Shown here in pieces: positions 52,851-61,869 of a stretch of DNA of 64,000 bases. The translations under genes were made by a program, and so were the position numbers. A model generated the notes under the pieces. It was not told the origin of the DNA, did not search any database, and saw only the letters and a list, made by a program, of their open reading frames with translations. This DNA comes from Tenggerimyces flavus (GTDB taxonomy: Bacteria; Actinomycetota; Actinomycetes; Propionibacteriales; Actinopolymorphaceae), in the NCBI RefSeq assembly GCF_016907715.1, contig NZ_JAFBCM010000001.1:3286001-3350000 (forward strand). The letters are read 5' to 3'. Position 1 is the stretch's first letter. Every line of letters starts with the position of its first letter.

Positions 52851-53705
52851 CTCCTGGGCGATGGCGCGTGCTGCCGCACGCTCTCGGGAGCCGGTCAGCT
52901 TCCAGGTGCCGTCGCGAGGGGAGTTCCAGTAGAGGAACAAGACGGCTCCACGTTCCTTCGCCAAGGCCCAGTCGTCGCGCAGGGTTTGGATGCGGACGGT
53001 TTCGCCGCGGGAGTCGTCGATGCCTCGTTCGACGATGCCCCACGGCTTGCCGCTCGGCACGCGGAGCTCCTTCCACCAGCGGTTGAAGCCGCGGTCGCCG
53101 CGGATCGGGCCGAAGTCCCAGCCGGGCGAGTACACGTCGATGCCCACCGCGTCCGCGGCCCGGGCGGCGTCGATCCAGCCGGCATTCGTGTCGACGTTGC
53201 CCTTGGCGTTGGTCTCCCACTGGTACGCCATCGCCACGTACCAGACCTCGACGCCGGGGTTGGCGGCGTGGACGATGCTCACGGTCCGGCGCATCAGTTT
53301 CGCGAACGTGGCGCCGGACATGTTGTCCTCGGGCTCGTGATAGACGGTGAACCTCGACCCGCTGGGCAACCCCTTCGCGGTGACGCGAAGCTGGGCGTCG
53401 TACTTGCCGTCGAGGAAGCCCTGAACGTCGTTGCCGGGCGGCTTGACCGAGTAGAACTGCCGCTTGGCATCGGTGCGACGCCACTCCTCCCGACCGGCGG
53501 GCTTGATGGTCGAGTCGAACGACCTTCGGATGGCGAGCTTGCCCCCACCCAGTTGCTGGTTCGTCTCGTCCCACAGCTGTTGCGACGTCCCGTCGCCGCC
53601 CGCGTTCGCGCCGAACCAGGGGAGTGGGACAGCGGCGCTCGACGATGGGATCGTTCCCATGAGGAGCGGAACGGTGGCGATCAGAACGGCGACGAGTCTC
53701 TTCAT
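52836..53705 (-). CDS. Secreted glycoside-hydrolase-like (beta-mannanase-fold) protein
   Basis: A 289-residue exported protein. A signal peptide (MKRLVAVLIATVPLLMGTIP, ending SSSAAV) precedes a TIM-barrel-like domain: FTVYHEPEDNMSGATFAKLM (the HEPE-type acid/base Glu motif seen in GH26-like proteins), YVAMAYQWET, AVGIDVYSPG and WGIVERGIDDSRGE, with a possible nucleophile Glu. AGGAG lies 6 bases before ATG 53705. It would act outside the cell on a polysaccharide; specificity unknown. Confidence 0.75.
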   Translation of the reverse strand: MKRLVAVLIATVPLLMGTIPSSSAAVPLPWFGANAGGDGTSQQLWDETNQQLGGGKLAIRRSFDSTIKPAGREEWRRTDAKRQFYSVKPPGNDVQGFLDGKYDAQLRVTAKGLPSGSRFTVYHEPEDNMSGATFAKLMRRTVSIVHAANPGVEVWYVAMAYQWETNAKGNVDTNAGWIDAARAADAVGIDVYSPGWDFGPIRGDRGFNRWWKELRVPSGKPWGIVERGIDDSRGETVRIQTLRDDWALAKERGAVLFLYWNSPRDGTWKLTGSRERAAARAIAQEARQS

Positions 53706-53755
53706 CCAGGGCTCCTGTGCTGGTTTATGGCACGGATTGCCCAGGTAACACCGGA

Positions 53756-53780
53756 GTTGAGACGGGCGCAAGATCTCAAC
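53756..53780 (-). terminator. Hairpin downstream of the SDR gene
   Basis: GTTGAGA (53756-53762) pairs with TCTCAAC (53774-53780) across 11 bases. It lies 46 bases beyond the SDR stop and upstream of the secreted glycosidase-like gene, so it could terminate the first or regulate the second. Confidence 0.4.
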
Positions 53781-53825
53781 GTTGCACAGCCGGTGGCACC
53801 AAGTGGCCTTGCCGATCCAGCAAAC

Positions 53826-54689
53826 TCAGCCCGCTGTCGATCCCGCGGTCAGCCCGACCAGCTCGCTGCTCACCCGCCAGAGCTTGGCCGCGGTGGATTC
53901 GTCGTAGCTGAGCGGGGACGTTCTCTTGGACTTGCCGGCGGCGAAGTAGCGACCGGTCACCTGCTCGAGGTCGGGACTGGATGCCAGCCGGATCGCCGTG
54001 GTGGCACCTTGGGCCGGGGTCTTCATGAAGGGGCGGAGGAGAGGAACGAGGAGTCGTTGGGTACGGCCGGGGTCCTCGGCTCCGAAGGAGGTGCTCACCA
54101 GGCCCGGATGCAGCGCGTTCGCGGTGACGTCGCGATGCCGCAGCCGCCGCGCGAGCTCGTAGCTGAACATCACGTTCGCGAGCTTGGACTGGTTGTAGGC
54201 CGTTGCTCCGGAATACGCCCGTTCCCCTTGGAGGTCGTCGAAGTCGATCCGCCCCATCGACTGGGCGTTCGACGCGACCGTGACGACGCGGGCTGAGCCG
54301 GTGGCTTCGAGCCGGGGGAGGAGCAGGTTGGTCAGCAGGAACGCCGCGAGGTGGTTGAGCGCGAAGGTGCGTTCGAGCCCGTCCGCGGTGACGTGCCGGG
54401 TGTTCCAGTAGCCGCCGACGTTGTTGACCAGATCGTCGATCCGGGGGAGGCGCTGGAGGACCTCGGTCGCCATCCGCCGTACCTCGGACTGGGACGACAG
54501 GTCCGCGACGAACACGTCCACCTGCGGGGAGCCGGCGGTGTAGACCTCCGCGGCCGCCTGGGTCGTACGCCGGTGGTCCCGGCCGGTGATCGCGACGTGC
54601 GCTCCCATCGTGGCCAGCCCGAGCGCGATCCCCTTGCCGATCCCGCTCGTGCCGCCGGTCACCAGCACGGCCTTGCCAGTCATCCTCAT
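53826..54689 (-). CDS. Short-chain dehydrogenase/reductase
   Basis: A 287-residue SDR. Nucleotide motif is VLVTGGTSGIGKGIALGLA, the NNVGG motif follows, and the catalytic Ser-Tyr-Lys includes VTVASNAQSMG and YNQSK. TGRDHRR at the end of strand 2 suggests NADP(H). The C-terminal segment resembles retinol-dehydrogenase/oxidoreductase-type SDRs. Substrate unknown. The start could be 54689 or Met3 at 54683. Confidence 0.9.
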   Translation of the reverse strand: MRMTGKAVLVTGGTSGIGKGIALGLATMGAHVAITGRDHRRTTQAAAEVYTAGSPQVDVFVADLSSQSEVRRMATEVLQRLPRIDDLVNNVGGYWNTRHVTADGLERTFALNHLAAFLLTNLLLPRLEATGSARVVTVASNAQSMGRIDFDDLQGERAYSGATAYNQSKLANVMFSYELARRLRHRDVTANALHPGLVSTSFGAEDPGRTQRLLVPLLRPFMKTPAQGATTAIRLASSPDLEQVTGRYFAAGKSKRTSPLSYDESTAAKLWRVSSELVGLTAGSTAG

Positions 54690-54698
54690 GTCAGGCGC

Positions 54699-54800
54699 TC
54701 AGCTCCCAGCCGCCATCGCCGGTTCCCAGAGGGCCAGTCGTTTGTTGACGGGCTCCAGCACCAGGTACATCAGCAGGCCGATGAACACGACTGCGATGCC
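54699..54800 (-). pseudogene. C-terminal remnant of a membrane transporter-like protein
   Basis: A short open frame without a start codon encodes AGIAVVFIGLLMYLVLEPVN then KRLALWEPAMAAGS and a stop. It looks like a last transmembrane helix and tail. An in-frame TAG lies about 20 bases further upstream. The rest of the gene is absent, so this is probably a deletion scar beside the SDR gene. The parent family is not identified. Confidence 0.35.
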
Positions 54801-54864
54801 GGCACATGTTGGGTTCGCTTCACCCTACGCGCGGATCGCTCGACCGCATCGGGAATCAGCCGCG

Positions 54865-55965
54865 TCATGGCTCGATGCGGACCTCGTGCGTGCTGTCCGG
54901 TTGGGCGAACGCCAACAGCGCCAGCGCCTCGGGTTCGATCGCTTGGCGGTCCGCCTTGGTGAGCTTCCGCAAGGGCCGGACCGTGAGGGTGGCCGTCCCC
55001 TTGGCGGTGGCGAGGGTCCAGGTCGCGGCCACCGTTCCGTCGACGAGGACGGTCGCGGCCACGCCGTCGCCGACGCAGACCTGGCGGCGGATGTCGTCGG
55101 TCATCATGCGGGTCCGGTCGGCGTACGCCAGCAGCGGCGCGTCGAAGTCGGGCAGCAGTCGCACCGGCGCCGGCTCGTCCTCGTCCTGGAGCGGCGCGTC
55201 GGGTACGTCGAACAGCTCCCGGCCAGCTTCGTCGCGGAACGTCCGCAGGGACGGACGAAGCTGCTCGAAGATCTCCTTGAGCCCGGCGATGCCGGACCAC
55301 GAACGCGCGTCGCCCACAGTCGCCGGGCCGAAGGCCGCGAGGTAGCGGCGGACCAGCACCCCCAGCGACTCGGCCGAGGCCTCCGCCCGTACGCCGGTCC
55401 ACGAGGCGAGCTCGAACGGCGTCGCGCCGTAGCTGTTCCACGTCCCGCTCGGCGCCGGATGCACCACCGGCAGCAGGTACTGCACGGTCCAGCCCAGCGC
55501 GCTCGCGTCGGCGCCCGGCCGGCTCGCCGCCAGCGCGCGGCCGAGCTCCGGGCGCGTCAACACCGCCCCGCCGGCGAGTAGTTCGCGGGCCTCCGCGACA
55601 AGCGCATCGAGGTCCAGGGCGCGCGTACGGCTGCCGAACGTGTTCCGCTGCACCCGCCGGAACAACGGCGCGACCGCGGAACGGATCAGCGCGAAGTCGG
55701 CGACCGACACCACGTGCTGGGTCGCGCGCATCAGCACCGACCGGACGACCGTACGGTCCTCGAGCGCGGCGGTCAGCTCCTTGCCGACGAACCCGGCGAG
55801 CCGGCTCCAGAGCGCGAGGTACGGCGGGTTCGGACTCTGCGCGTTCAGGCCCAGCACCCGTTCGACCGCGTCCACCACGGGCAGGTCGGCGCGGGCGAGC
55901 AGGAGCTGCCGCGCGAGCACGGCTCGGTTGAGGGCCCGCGTGCTGAGCGTTCGCGTCGTCGTCAT
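54865..55965 (-). CDS. Winged-helix (HTH_42 / AlkZ-like) protein
   Basis: A 366-residue protein with tandem winged-helix features: LNRAVLARQLLLARADLPVV, VERVLGLNAQSPNPPYLALW and TRPELGRALAASRPG. It ends in a beta-rich domain (GDGVAATVLVDGTVAATWTL). This is the HTH_42 family, which includes AlkZ-type DNA glycosylases that unhook crosslinks. The catalytic QxQ of AlkZ (LQxQ) corresponds to LNAQ here, so activity as a glycosylase is uncertain. ATG 55965. Confidence 0.82.
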   Translation of the reverse strand: MTTTRTLSTRALNRAVLARQLLLARADLPVVDAVERVLGLNAQSPNPPYLALWSRLAGFVGKELTAALEDRTVVRSVLMRATQHVVSVADFALIRSAVAPLFRRVQRNTFGSRTRALDLDALVAEARELLAGGAVLTRPELGRALAASRPGADASALGWTVQYLLPVVHPAPSGTWNSYGATPFELASWTGVRAEASAESLGVLVRRYLAAFGPATVGDARSWSGIAGLKEIFEQLRPSLRTFRDEAGRELFDVPDAPLQDEDEPAPVRLLPDFDAPLLAYADRTRMMTDDIRRQVCVGDGVAATVLVDGTVAATWTLATAKGTATLTVRPLRKLTKADRQAIEPEALALLAFAQPDSTHEVRIEP

Positions 55966-56190
55966 GCCACGAACGCTAGAACCTCTTCCGGTCAGTTTCT
56001 GGCCGGAAATCGTCACCCACCCCGTGCGAACCGCTTCAGTACGCGTCGGACCCGCCGTCTCTCCGCCCACCGCAAGAGTCGATCGAGCATCGATCTCCAC
56101 CCCCTCTTTTGGCCCTCCCCTGTTCCTCAGCGTGCATGGACACCGCCGGAACCGCAGGTAAACACGAAAGGTCGCGACCGAACTGATACC

Positions 56191-56196
56191 TAGACT
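56191..56196 (+). promoter_or_regulatory. -10 box of a leaderless oxidoreductase gene
   Basis: TAGACT lies 6 bases before GTG 56203, and no Shine-Dalgarno is present, so transcription probably begins at the start codon. A -35 element is not obvious. Confidence 0.45.
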
Positions 56197-56202
56197 GGCG
56201 CC

Positions 56203-57750
56203 GTGAACCACTACGACGTCGTCGTGGTCGGTGGCGGGCACAACGCCCTCGTCGCCGCGACCTATCTGGCCCGGGCCGGCAAGTCGGTGCTCGTTCTCGA
56301 GCGGCTCGACCGCACGGGCGGTGCCGCGGTCAGCGAGGCGACGTTCCCCGGCGTCGACGCCCGGCTCTCGCGGTACTCGTACCTGGTGAGCCTGCTGCCG
56401 GACCAGATCGTCTCCGACCTCGGCTTGTCGATCCGGCTCGCGTCGCGGCCCGTGGCGTCGTACACGCCGGTCGAGCGGGACGGCCGGCACACCGGGCTAC
56501 TGGTGGAACGGGACCCGGGCGCGGCGACCGCGGAGTCGTTCCGGTCCCTGACCGGGTCGGACGCGGAGTACGCGGCGTGGCAGTCGTTCTACGGCGAGCT
56601 GGCCGACCTCGCGAAGGTGCTCGGGCCGACGATGCTCGAGCCGCTGCGGTCCGCCGCGGACGTGCGGTCTCTGGTCGGGGCGCGGGCGTTCGAGCGGTTC
56701 TGCGAGCGGCCGTTGGGCGAGGTGGTCGAGTCGACGTTCGCCGACGACACCGTGCGCGGGGTGGTCGTGACGGACGGGCTGATCGGGACGTTCACGCACC
56801 CACACGACCCGTCGCTGCTGCAGAACCGGTGCTTCCTCTACCACCTGGTCGGCAACGGGACCGGGGAGTGGCGGGTGCCGGTCGGCGGGATGGGCGCGGT
56901 GACCGCGGCGCTGGGCGAGGCCGCCGCGGCCGCGGGTGTGACGGTGCTCACGCGCGCGGAGGTGACGTCGGTCGCGGTGGACGGGACGAACGGCGAGGTG
57001 ACGTACGTCGCGGACGACGCGTCGCACACGGTGTCGTGCTCGTACGTCCTGGCGGGCGTGGCGCCGGCCGTGCTGGACCGGCTGCTCGGACGTACGCCCG
57101 CAGTGGTGCCCGAGGGCGCGCAGGTGAAGCTGAACATGGTGGTGACGCGGCTGCCGCGGCTGCGCTCGGGGGCGGATCCCCGCCAGGCGTTCGCGGGGAC
57201 GTTCCACGTGGCGGAGGACTACTCGGAGCTGGAGACGGCGTACGCGGAGGCGTCCACTGGGGCGTTGCCGACGCGGATGCCGGGCGAGCTGTACTGCCAC
57301 TCGCTGACGGACCCGTCCATCCTGGGGCCTTCGCTGGTGGCCGAAGGATGGCAGACGTTGACGATGTTCGTCCTGCACACGCCGGCCCGGCTCTTCGCCT
57401 CCTCGCCCGAGGCCGCGCGGGACGAGGCGGCGCGGCGGGCGGTGGCTGCGCTGGACGCGTACCTGGAGGAGCCGCTCGCGTCGTGCCTCGCGGTCGACCG
57501 GGACGGGCGGCCGTGCCTGGAGGTCAAGTCGCCGCTCGACATCGAGGCCGCGGTCGGCATGCCGGGCGGGCACATCTTCCACGGCGACCTCCAGTGGCCC
57601 TGGGCGCCCTCGTCCGACGAGGCCGGCCAATGGGGCGTGGAGACCCCGATCCGCAACCTCCTCCTGTGCGCCAGCGGCGCCCGCCGCGGCGGCGGCGTCA
57701 GCGGCATCCCCGGCCACAACGCCGCCCACGCCGTACTGGCCCTCGATTAG
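56203..57750 (+). CDS. FAD-dependent oxidoreductase, phytoene-desaturase-like
   Basis: A 515-residue flavoprotein. The FAD-binding motif is VVVVGGGHNALVAATYLARA followed by GKSVLVLERLDRTGGAAVSE, and the C-terminal FAD motif is NLLLCASGARRGGGVSGIPG. The central region binds substrate. Members include carotenoid desaturases and related amine- or polyene-acting oxidases; no carotenoid genes are adjacent, so the substrate is open. GTG 56203 is supported by the -10 box and by the immediate start of the Rossmann strand (MNHYDVVVVGG). Confidence 0.88.
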   Translation: MNHYDVVVVGGGHNALVAATYLARAGKSVLVLERLDRTGGAAVSEATFPGVDARLSRYSYLVSLLPDQIVSDLGLSIRLASRPVASYTPVERDGRHTGLLVERDPGAATAESFRSLTGSDAEYAAWQSFYGELADLAKVLGPTMLEPLRSAADVRSLVGARAFERFCERPLGEVVESTFADDTVRGVVVTDGLIGTFTHPHDPSLLQNRCFLYHLVGNGTGEWRVPVGGMGAVTAALGEAAAAAGVTVLTRAEVTSVAVDGTNGEVTYVADDASHTVSCSYVLAGVAPAVLDRLLGRTPAVVPEGAQVKLNMVVTRLPRLRSGADPRQAFAGTFHVAEDYSELETAYAEASTGALPTRMPGELYCHSLTDPSILGPSLVAEGWQTLTMFVLHTPARLFASSPEAARDEAARRAVAALDAYLEEPLASCLAVDRDGRPCLEVKSPLDIEAAVGMPGGHIFHGDLQWPWAPSSDEAGQWGVETPIRNLLLCASGARRGGGVSGIPGHNAAHAVLALD

Positions 57751-57770
57751 CCCGCGACGCGGCAGACTGC

Positions 57771-57776
57771 TAATAT
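57771..57776 (+). promoter_or_regulatory. -10 box of the tRNA-Lys gene
   Basis: TAATAT lies 12 bases upstream of the tRNA 5' end. A weak -35 candidate, TTAGCC, precedes it by about 18 bases, at the stop codon of the oxidoreductase. Confidence 0.5.
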
Positions 57777-57787
57777 CTCCGAGTCGC

Positions 57788-57863
<76 letters not shown>

Positions 57864-57944
57864 CATTTCAGCAGGTCACAGACTTGTCGAAGCGCGCGTG
57901 AGAGGTGCGGTCCCACCGTACCACTCACAATTTCTCACAGGATT

Positions 57945-59144
57945 CTACGCTGCCTTGCGCTTCCCGCGCTTGTGCAGCTTGCCGATCGAACGGGCAGCGA
58001 TCTTGAGGTCGTCGTCGTTCGCGTGCACGTACGTCCGGTAGGTGAACGAGGGATCGCAGTGCCCGGCCCACTTGCTGATGATCGAGATCGGCACTCCGGA
58101 CTTCTCCATGAGACTCAGCGCGGTGTGACGTGAGTCATGGAGCCGGATACGCGAGAGCCCGGCTTGCCGGGCCAATCGCAGGAACTCGTCGGAGTACCAC
58201 TCCGGGTGCATCGGGTACCCGTTCGCATCCACGGCGAGGTACGCATCGCCCGGGACGTACCAGTTCAGGTCCTTGAGGTACCTCGCGTACCCGTTGCCGG
58301 CCCGAAGCCGCTCTTCGGATTGCCGACGATGCAGATCCTTGAGTGCGGCAACGAGCTCGTCGTCCATGGGCAGGGTACGTATCCCGTTGTCGCTCTTCGG
58401 GGCCTCGATTCGGATCACGTTGTTGATACACAGCCGGGCTTGGGTGACCGTCAGCGTTTTCGCCTGCAGGTCGATGTCGGACCACCGCAGACCCATCACC
58501 TCACCCCGACGCAGCCCGTACATGCTGAGCCGCCAGACGGCATGCAAGCGGTCGCGAGCAGCCAGGTCGAGGAACGTCTGGACATCCGCCTCGTTCCAGA
58601 TGGCGGGCTTCCGCCGCTTGTAGGTGGGTGGCTCCACGAGCCGCACCACGTTCCGAGCGAGGAGACCCTCGAGCATCGCCATCTCGAATGCCGCGGAGAG
58701 CCTTCCCAGCGTTAGCCGTACCGAGCGGGGACCGAGGCCCGTCCCCGGCGGACCGCTGCGCTTCCGTGCCGTCGTCTCCATGTACTCGACCAGTCGCTCG
58801 ATGTCGGACTTGCTGATCGACTGCATCGGCCGATCGCCGAGTCGCTCTCGTGGGCATCGGAAGGCACCTTGGTAGGAGCGCTTGGTGGAGGCTCGGAGCT
58901 CGCGGGTCGCACCCACGAGGTACTCGTCCAGGTACTCGTTGAGCGTCAGCTTGGACTCCTTCACATACGTACCCGCGTTGATCTCGTTGCGGATACGCGC
59001 GAGTTCAGCTCGGGCCTCTTTCATGAGGTCGTGTGTACTCGTGCGCTGGAGACGTCTCCCTGTTTCGTCAAGGCCGATGTCGACGACGAGTCGGTATCGG
59101 GTACGTCCATCCGCCAGAGTCAGCTTGCGGATCGGTTCTTTCAT
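57945..59144 (-). CDS. Tyrosine integrase
   Basis: A 399-residue tyrosine recombinase. The N-terminal DNA-binding part includes KLTLNEYLDEYLVGATRELR. Catalytic residues are visible: Arg in MYGLRRGEVMGLRW, His-x-x-Arg in RLHDSRHTALSLM, His in WAGHCDPSFTYRTYVH, with the nucleophile Tyr at the end of that segment. ATG 59144 has AAGGAG 6 bases upstream. It should integrate and, with Xis, excise the element at tRNA-Lys. The C-terminal tail (KLHKRGKRKAA) is basic. Confidence 0.95.
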   Translation of the reverse strand: MKEPIRKLTLADGRTRYRLVVDIGLDETGRRLQRTSTHDLMKEARAELARIRNEINAGTYVKESKLTLNEYLDEYLVGATRELRASTKRSYQGAFRCPRERLGDRPMQSISKSDIERLVEYMETTARKRSGPPGTGLGPRSVRLTLGRLSAAFEMAMLEGLLARNVVRLVEPPTYKRRKPAIWNEADVQTFLDLAARDRLHAVWRLSMYGLRRGEVMGLRWSDIDLQAKTLTVTQARLCINNVIRIEAPKSDNGIRTLPMDDELVAALKDLHRRQSEERLRAGNGYARYLKDLNWYVPGDAYLAVDANGYPMHPEWYSDEFLRLARQAGLSRIRLHDSRHTALSLMEKSGVPISIISKWAGHCDPSFTYRTYVHANDDDLKIAARSIGKLHKRGKRKAA

Positions 59145-59341
59145 GGGTTGCTCCTTCCACCGCGGATGCGGGGGGTACAGGCGACGCCAATCGCTGGCGT
59201 TCATGAGGGATGCCCGTTCGCGCGATGGCGCGGGCGAGATCACCTGACACGGTGGGCCGTGAGCTCACACCAGATCGGGCTGCAGGACAGCTTGCCATCG
59301 TGGAATGCCCTTGTCCAGAAAGACATTCCCCGTCTGGAGCC

Positions 59342-59578
59342 CTACGCTGCTGGCTCGATTCCCAGGATCCGAAGTAGTTCTGCGGTGGGCACCCGATACG
59401 AACTGCCGACATGGATGACGCGACACGGGAACTCGCCTCGTCGGGCGAGCTCGTAGCCTGTGGATCGGCCGAGACCGAGAGCTCGTGCGGCAGTGGTGAT
59501 GTCTACCGTCGCGGGCATGTGGAGTAGTTCGTCGATAGTGGGTCCAGGGTCGTTTCCCCTTGTCTTGCTCATATACAT
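59342..59578 (-). CDS. Excisionase-like HTH protein
   Basis: A 78-residue (or 76 from the second Met) protein. The MerR/Xis-type HTH reads [20 protein letters not shown] with ARRGEFPCRVIHVGSSYRVP after it. This is the helix-turn-helix typical of excisionases in actinomycete elements. It lies 198 bases upstream of the integrase start in the same direction. Confidence 0.85.
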   Translation of the reverse strand: MYMSKTRGNDPGPTIDELLHMPATVDITTAARALGLGRSTGYELARRGEFPCRVIHVGSSYRVPTAELLRILGIEPAA

Positions 59579-59601
59579 CGCCTCCCGTCATCGCCTGATG
59601 T

Positions 59602-59800
59602 CACGGATGACCGCACGGATCGAAGGAGCCGACCCGTGCGATCAAGCCATCCGCTAGGTCGGTTCGGATCCTTGATCCGTGATCTGTGACGCGTGCAGAC
59701 ATGGCACGTTTGCCCAGGTCGTAAGGGACATCGACCTGTGCGACCCCCGCACACGGATCACGTATCGCACCCGTGCAGACACAGTTCGGTTGCACGGATC
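59602..59800. repeat. Cluster of CACGGATC 8-bp repeats beside the translocase gene
   Basis: CACGGATC occurs at 59614-59621, 59752-59759 and 59793-59800, and inverted (GATCCGTG) at 59674-59681. Near copies are CACGGATG at 59602 and GACCCGTG (inverted, one mismatch) at 59631. GTGCAGACA also occurs twice, at 59693 and 59773. The 225-base gap between xis and the translocase gene has no other content. TraB translocases of related elements recognise clusters of 8-bp repeats at the transfer locus (clt), which fits; a regulator-binding or origin iteron array is the alternative. Confidence 0.6.
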
Positions 59801-59803
59801 CGG

Positions 59804-61849
59804 TCACAACTCGGACTCCTCGTTCAGGGCTTCGGTCCATTCGTACGCATAGTCCGGCGGCCTGATCCGACCGGCGATGATGCGCTGGAGCGCGGTCGCG
59901 ACGTCGGAGTAGTGATATCCACGGCCGCGTTCGCCGTTCTCCACGAACGGCTGTCCTTGTGGCTGGACGCCACACGCTGCGAGCAGCATGCCAAGCCTCT
60001 TGGCGGACATGCCTGTCAACTCTGGGTTGCCAAGTAGCCGGGTGGTGTGGATTCGATCCGACTCCACGGCGGTAAACGCGTTGTGGACCACCTGCAGGAT
60101 CGGCGGCACTCGTATCTCTGCCGTCCTGTCATGGTCCGCCGGCTGTTCGTTCGACGGTCGAGGGAGGTGGACTAGCTTCGACTCCGGAAGTCCGAGCTTG
60201 ACCGCTGTCGTTGCCGCCACCGAGGTAACTGGAGTTGGCGGTGTGATGACAGTCTCTGACTGCGGTAGGCCACTCGGCAGGAGGTGCCCAGCGCGTTCGT
60301 GGCTCCATCTGCTGGAGTACCCGCCTGCCGCGTCGGCTGCCGCAGCGGATCCCGCGTCGAGGTCGGGTCCGACGTAGGTATTGCGTTCCGCGATGCCGCC
60401 CGGACCCCCGATCTCGGCGTGCTCGACCCACCATGCTTTGCCGGGCACGATGCGGGTGTCGCGTCCGGCTTGGACGAGCAGGCTTCCGGGATGCTCCAAC
60501 TTGGCGAGGTCGGATGCGATCTTGGAGTCGCCGAACGTGTACCTGGCATCGTTGGCGTCGGCGACGCCGAGCCCGAACGTGTTCTCCAGCTGGCTCTTCA
60601 GGTCGCCGCTCCCGAGCATGGTGACTGTGCCGCGTTGGGCGACGAGGTCGACGCTGACCGCTTCTGCTCGCCCGAGCTGAACGATCGTGAGTCCGAGCTT
60701 CGCGTTCCCGTAGTTCGCCATGTCGTGCTGACCGAAGATCAGCGCGACCTCCTCGCAGATCAGCATGAGTTCGGGCATCCGCGCGGTGGGGATGATCTTG
60801 TCGCCACCGATCCCGCTGTTGGATCGGTACTCGATGACGGCCGCGGCCGCCTTCAGCATCCGGGTGTTCTCCTCTCTTGTCGTCGCGACCCAGTCGAGTA
60901 CGGGGCGGTGTGTTCGTCCTTCCAGCCAAGGGAGCAGCCAGGGGCGAGCGGTCCGCCCTCCCTTGCTGTCCATGATCCAGACGACGACATCAACGCACCG
61001 TGTTAGAGCTGAGATCTTCGCGTTGATGAGATTCGACTTGCCCTTGCCCCGCAGACCGACAGTCTTGCTCGCCCGACCCTGCATCAGAACCTCGAGGACA
61101 GTGCCATCCTCATAGAGCCCAAGCGGCAAAGGACGATTGATCGTGAGCGGCCCACTGTCCTTTGGCAGCGGGATGGTCTGGGCGAGGACGTCGATCTCGT
61201 TGACGTGCAACCACACATCTGCCGCGGTGTCACCGCGTTCGACGTTGAGTGCCCCATACCGGAGTCCTGCAGCGATCTCGAGCTCCTCAGTTCTGGTCTT
61301 GAGGACTCCGAAGCGGACACGACCGTTGACAGGCAGTCGTAGGTGGAGCGAGTACGAGCCCACGCCGCCATGGTTGACCCGTTCGAGCAACGTCACGCCC
61401 GGCATACCCAAAACAGCGAGGATGTCCGGCCATCTTTGCGCTTCCGCAGCGACCTGCTTGCGACGCTCCTCCTCCAGATCGCGAAGGCGCTTGCGATGCT
61501 GTGCGTGCCGAGCCAGGAACCACATCGGTCCGAGCACGACGAGTCCGCACATCAGCACGGTGATCGCTGTTGTCGACCATGCCGTTGACGCGGAGACCCA
61601 CACCAACCATGCGCCTGATCCGGCAACGGCAAGGGCGGCGTAGGTGATGGCGAACCGCCCGAGGTCGGCCTTGTGGGACGCCACAATCGTTCCGACGATC
61701 GCGCATGCGGCGACAGGCACGACGAACCACGGTCCGACTCGGAGTTGGTCGAGCAATGCTCCAACAGCGAAGAGCGCGGCGCTCGCAAGGATCGGCGTGG
61801 TGATGACGGACCAGCGCCACAGCGAGGCGTCTGTCGTCTTGGCAGGCAC
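59804..61849 (-). CDS. FtsK/SpoIIIE-like (TraB-type) DNA translocase
   Basis: A 681-residue membrane ATPase. Three or four N-terminal helices (about 12-120) precede a coiled-coil linker (RKRLRDLEEERRKQVAAEAQ). The RecA-like motor has Walker A GLRGKGKSN (about 264-272) and a Walker B-type LMLICEEVALIF. The C-terminal part has a long Pro/Ser linker and a small domain (LGNPELTGMSAKRLGMLLAA) resembling a winged helix that could read the nearby repeats, as FtsK-gamma and TraB do. It would pump double-stranded DNA in conjugation. Confidence 0.88.
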   Translation of the reverse strand: MPAKTTDASLWRWSVITTPILASAALFAVGALLDQLRVGPWFVVPVAACAIVGTIVASHKADLGRFAITYAALAVAGSGAWLVWVSASTAWSTTAITVLMCGLVVLGPMWFLARHAQHRKRLRDLEEERRKQVAAEAQRWPDILAVLGMPGVTLLERVNHGGVGSYSLHLRLPVNGRVRFGVLKTRTEELEIAAGLRYGALNVERGDTAADVWLHVNEIDVLAQTIPLPKDSGPLTINRPLPLGLYEDGTVLEVLMQGRASKTVGLRGKGKSNLINAKISALTRCVDVVVWIMDSKGGRTARPWLLPWLEGRTHRPVLDWVATTREENTRMLKAAAAVIEYRSNSGIGGDKIIPTARMPELMLICEEVALIFGQHDMANYGNAKLGLTIVQLGRAEAVSVDLVAQRGTVTMLGSGDLKSQLENTFGLGVADANDARYTFGDSKIASDLAKLEHPGSLLVQAGRDTRIVPGKAWWVEHAEIGGPGGIAERNTYVGPDLDAGSAAAADAAGGYSSRWSHERAGHLLPSGLPQSETVITPPTPVTSVAATTAVKLGLPESKLVHLPRPSNEQPADHDRTAEIRVPPILQVVHNAFTAVESDRIHTTRLLGNPELTGMSAKRLGMLLAACGVQPQGQPFVENGERGRGYHYSDVATALQRIIAGRIRPPDYAYEWTEALNEESEL

Positions 61850-61869
61850 AGCAAGCTCCCTTCAGCTCG

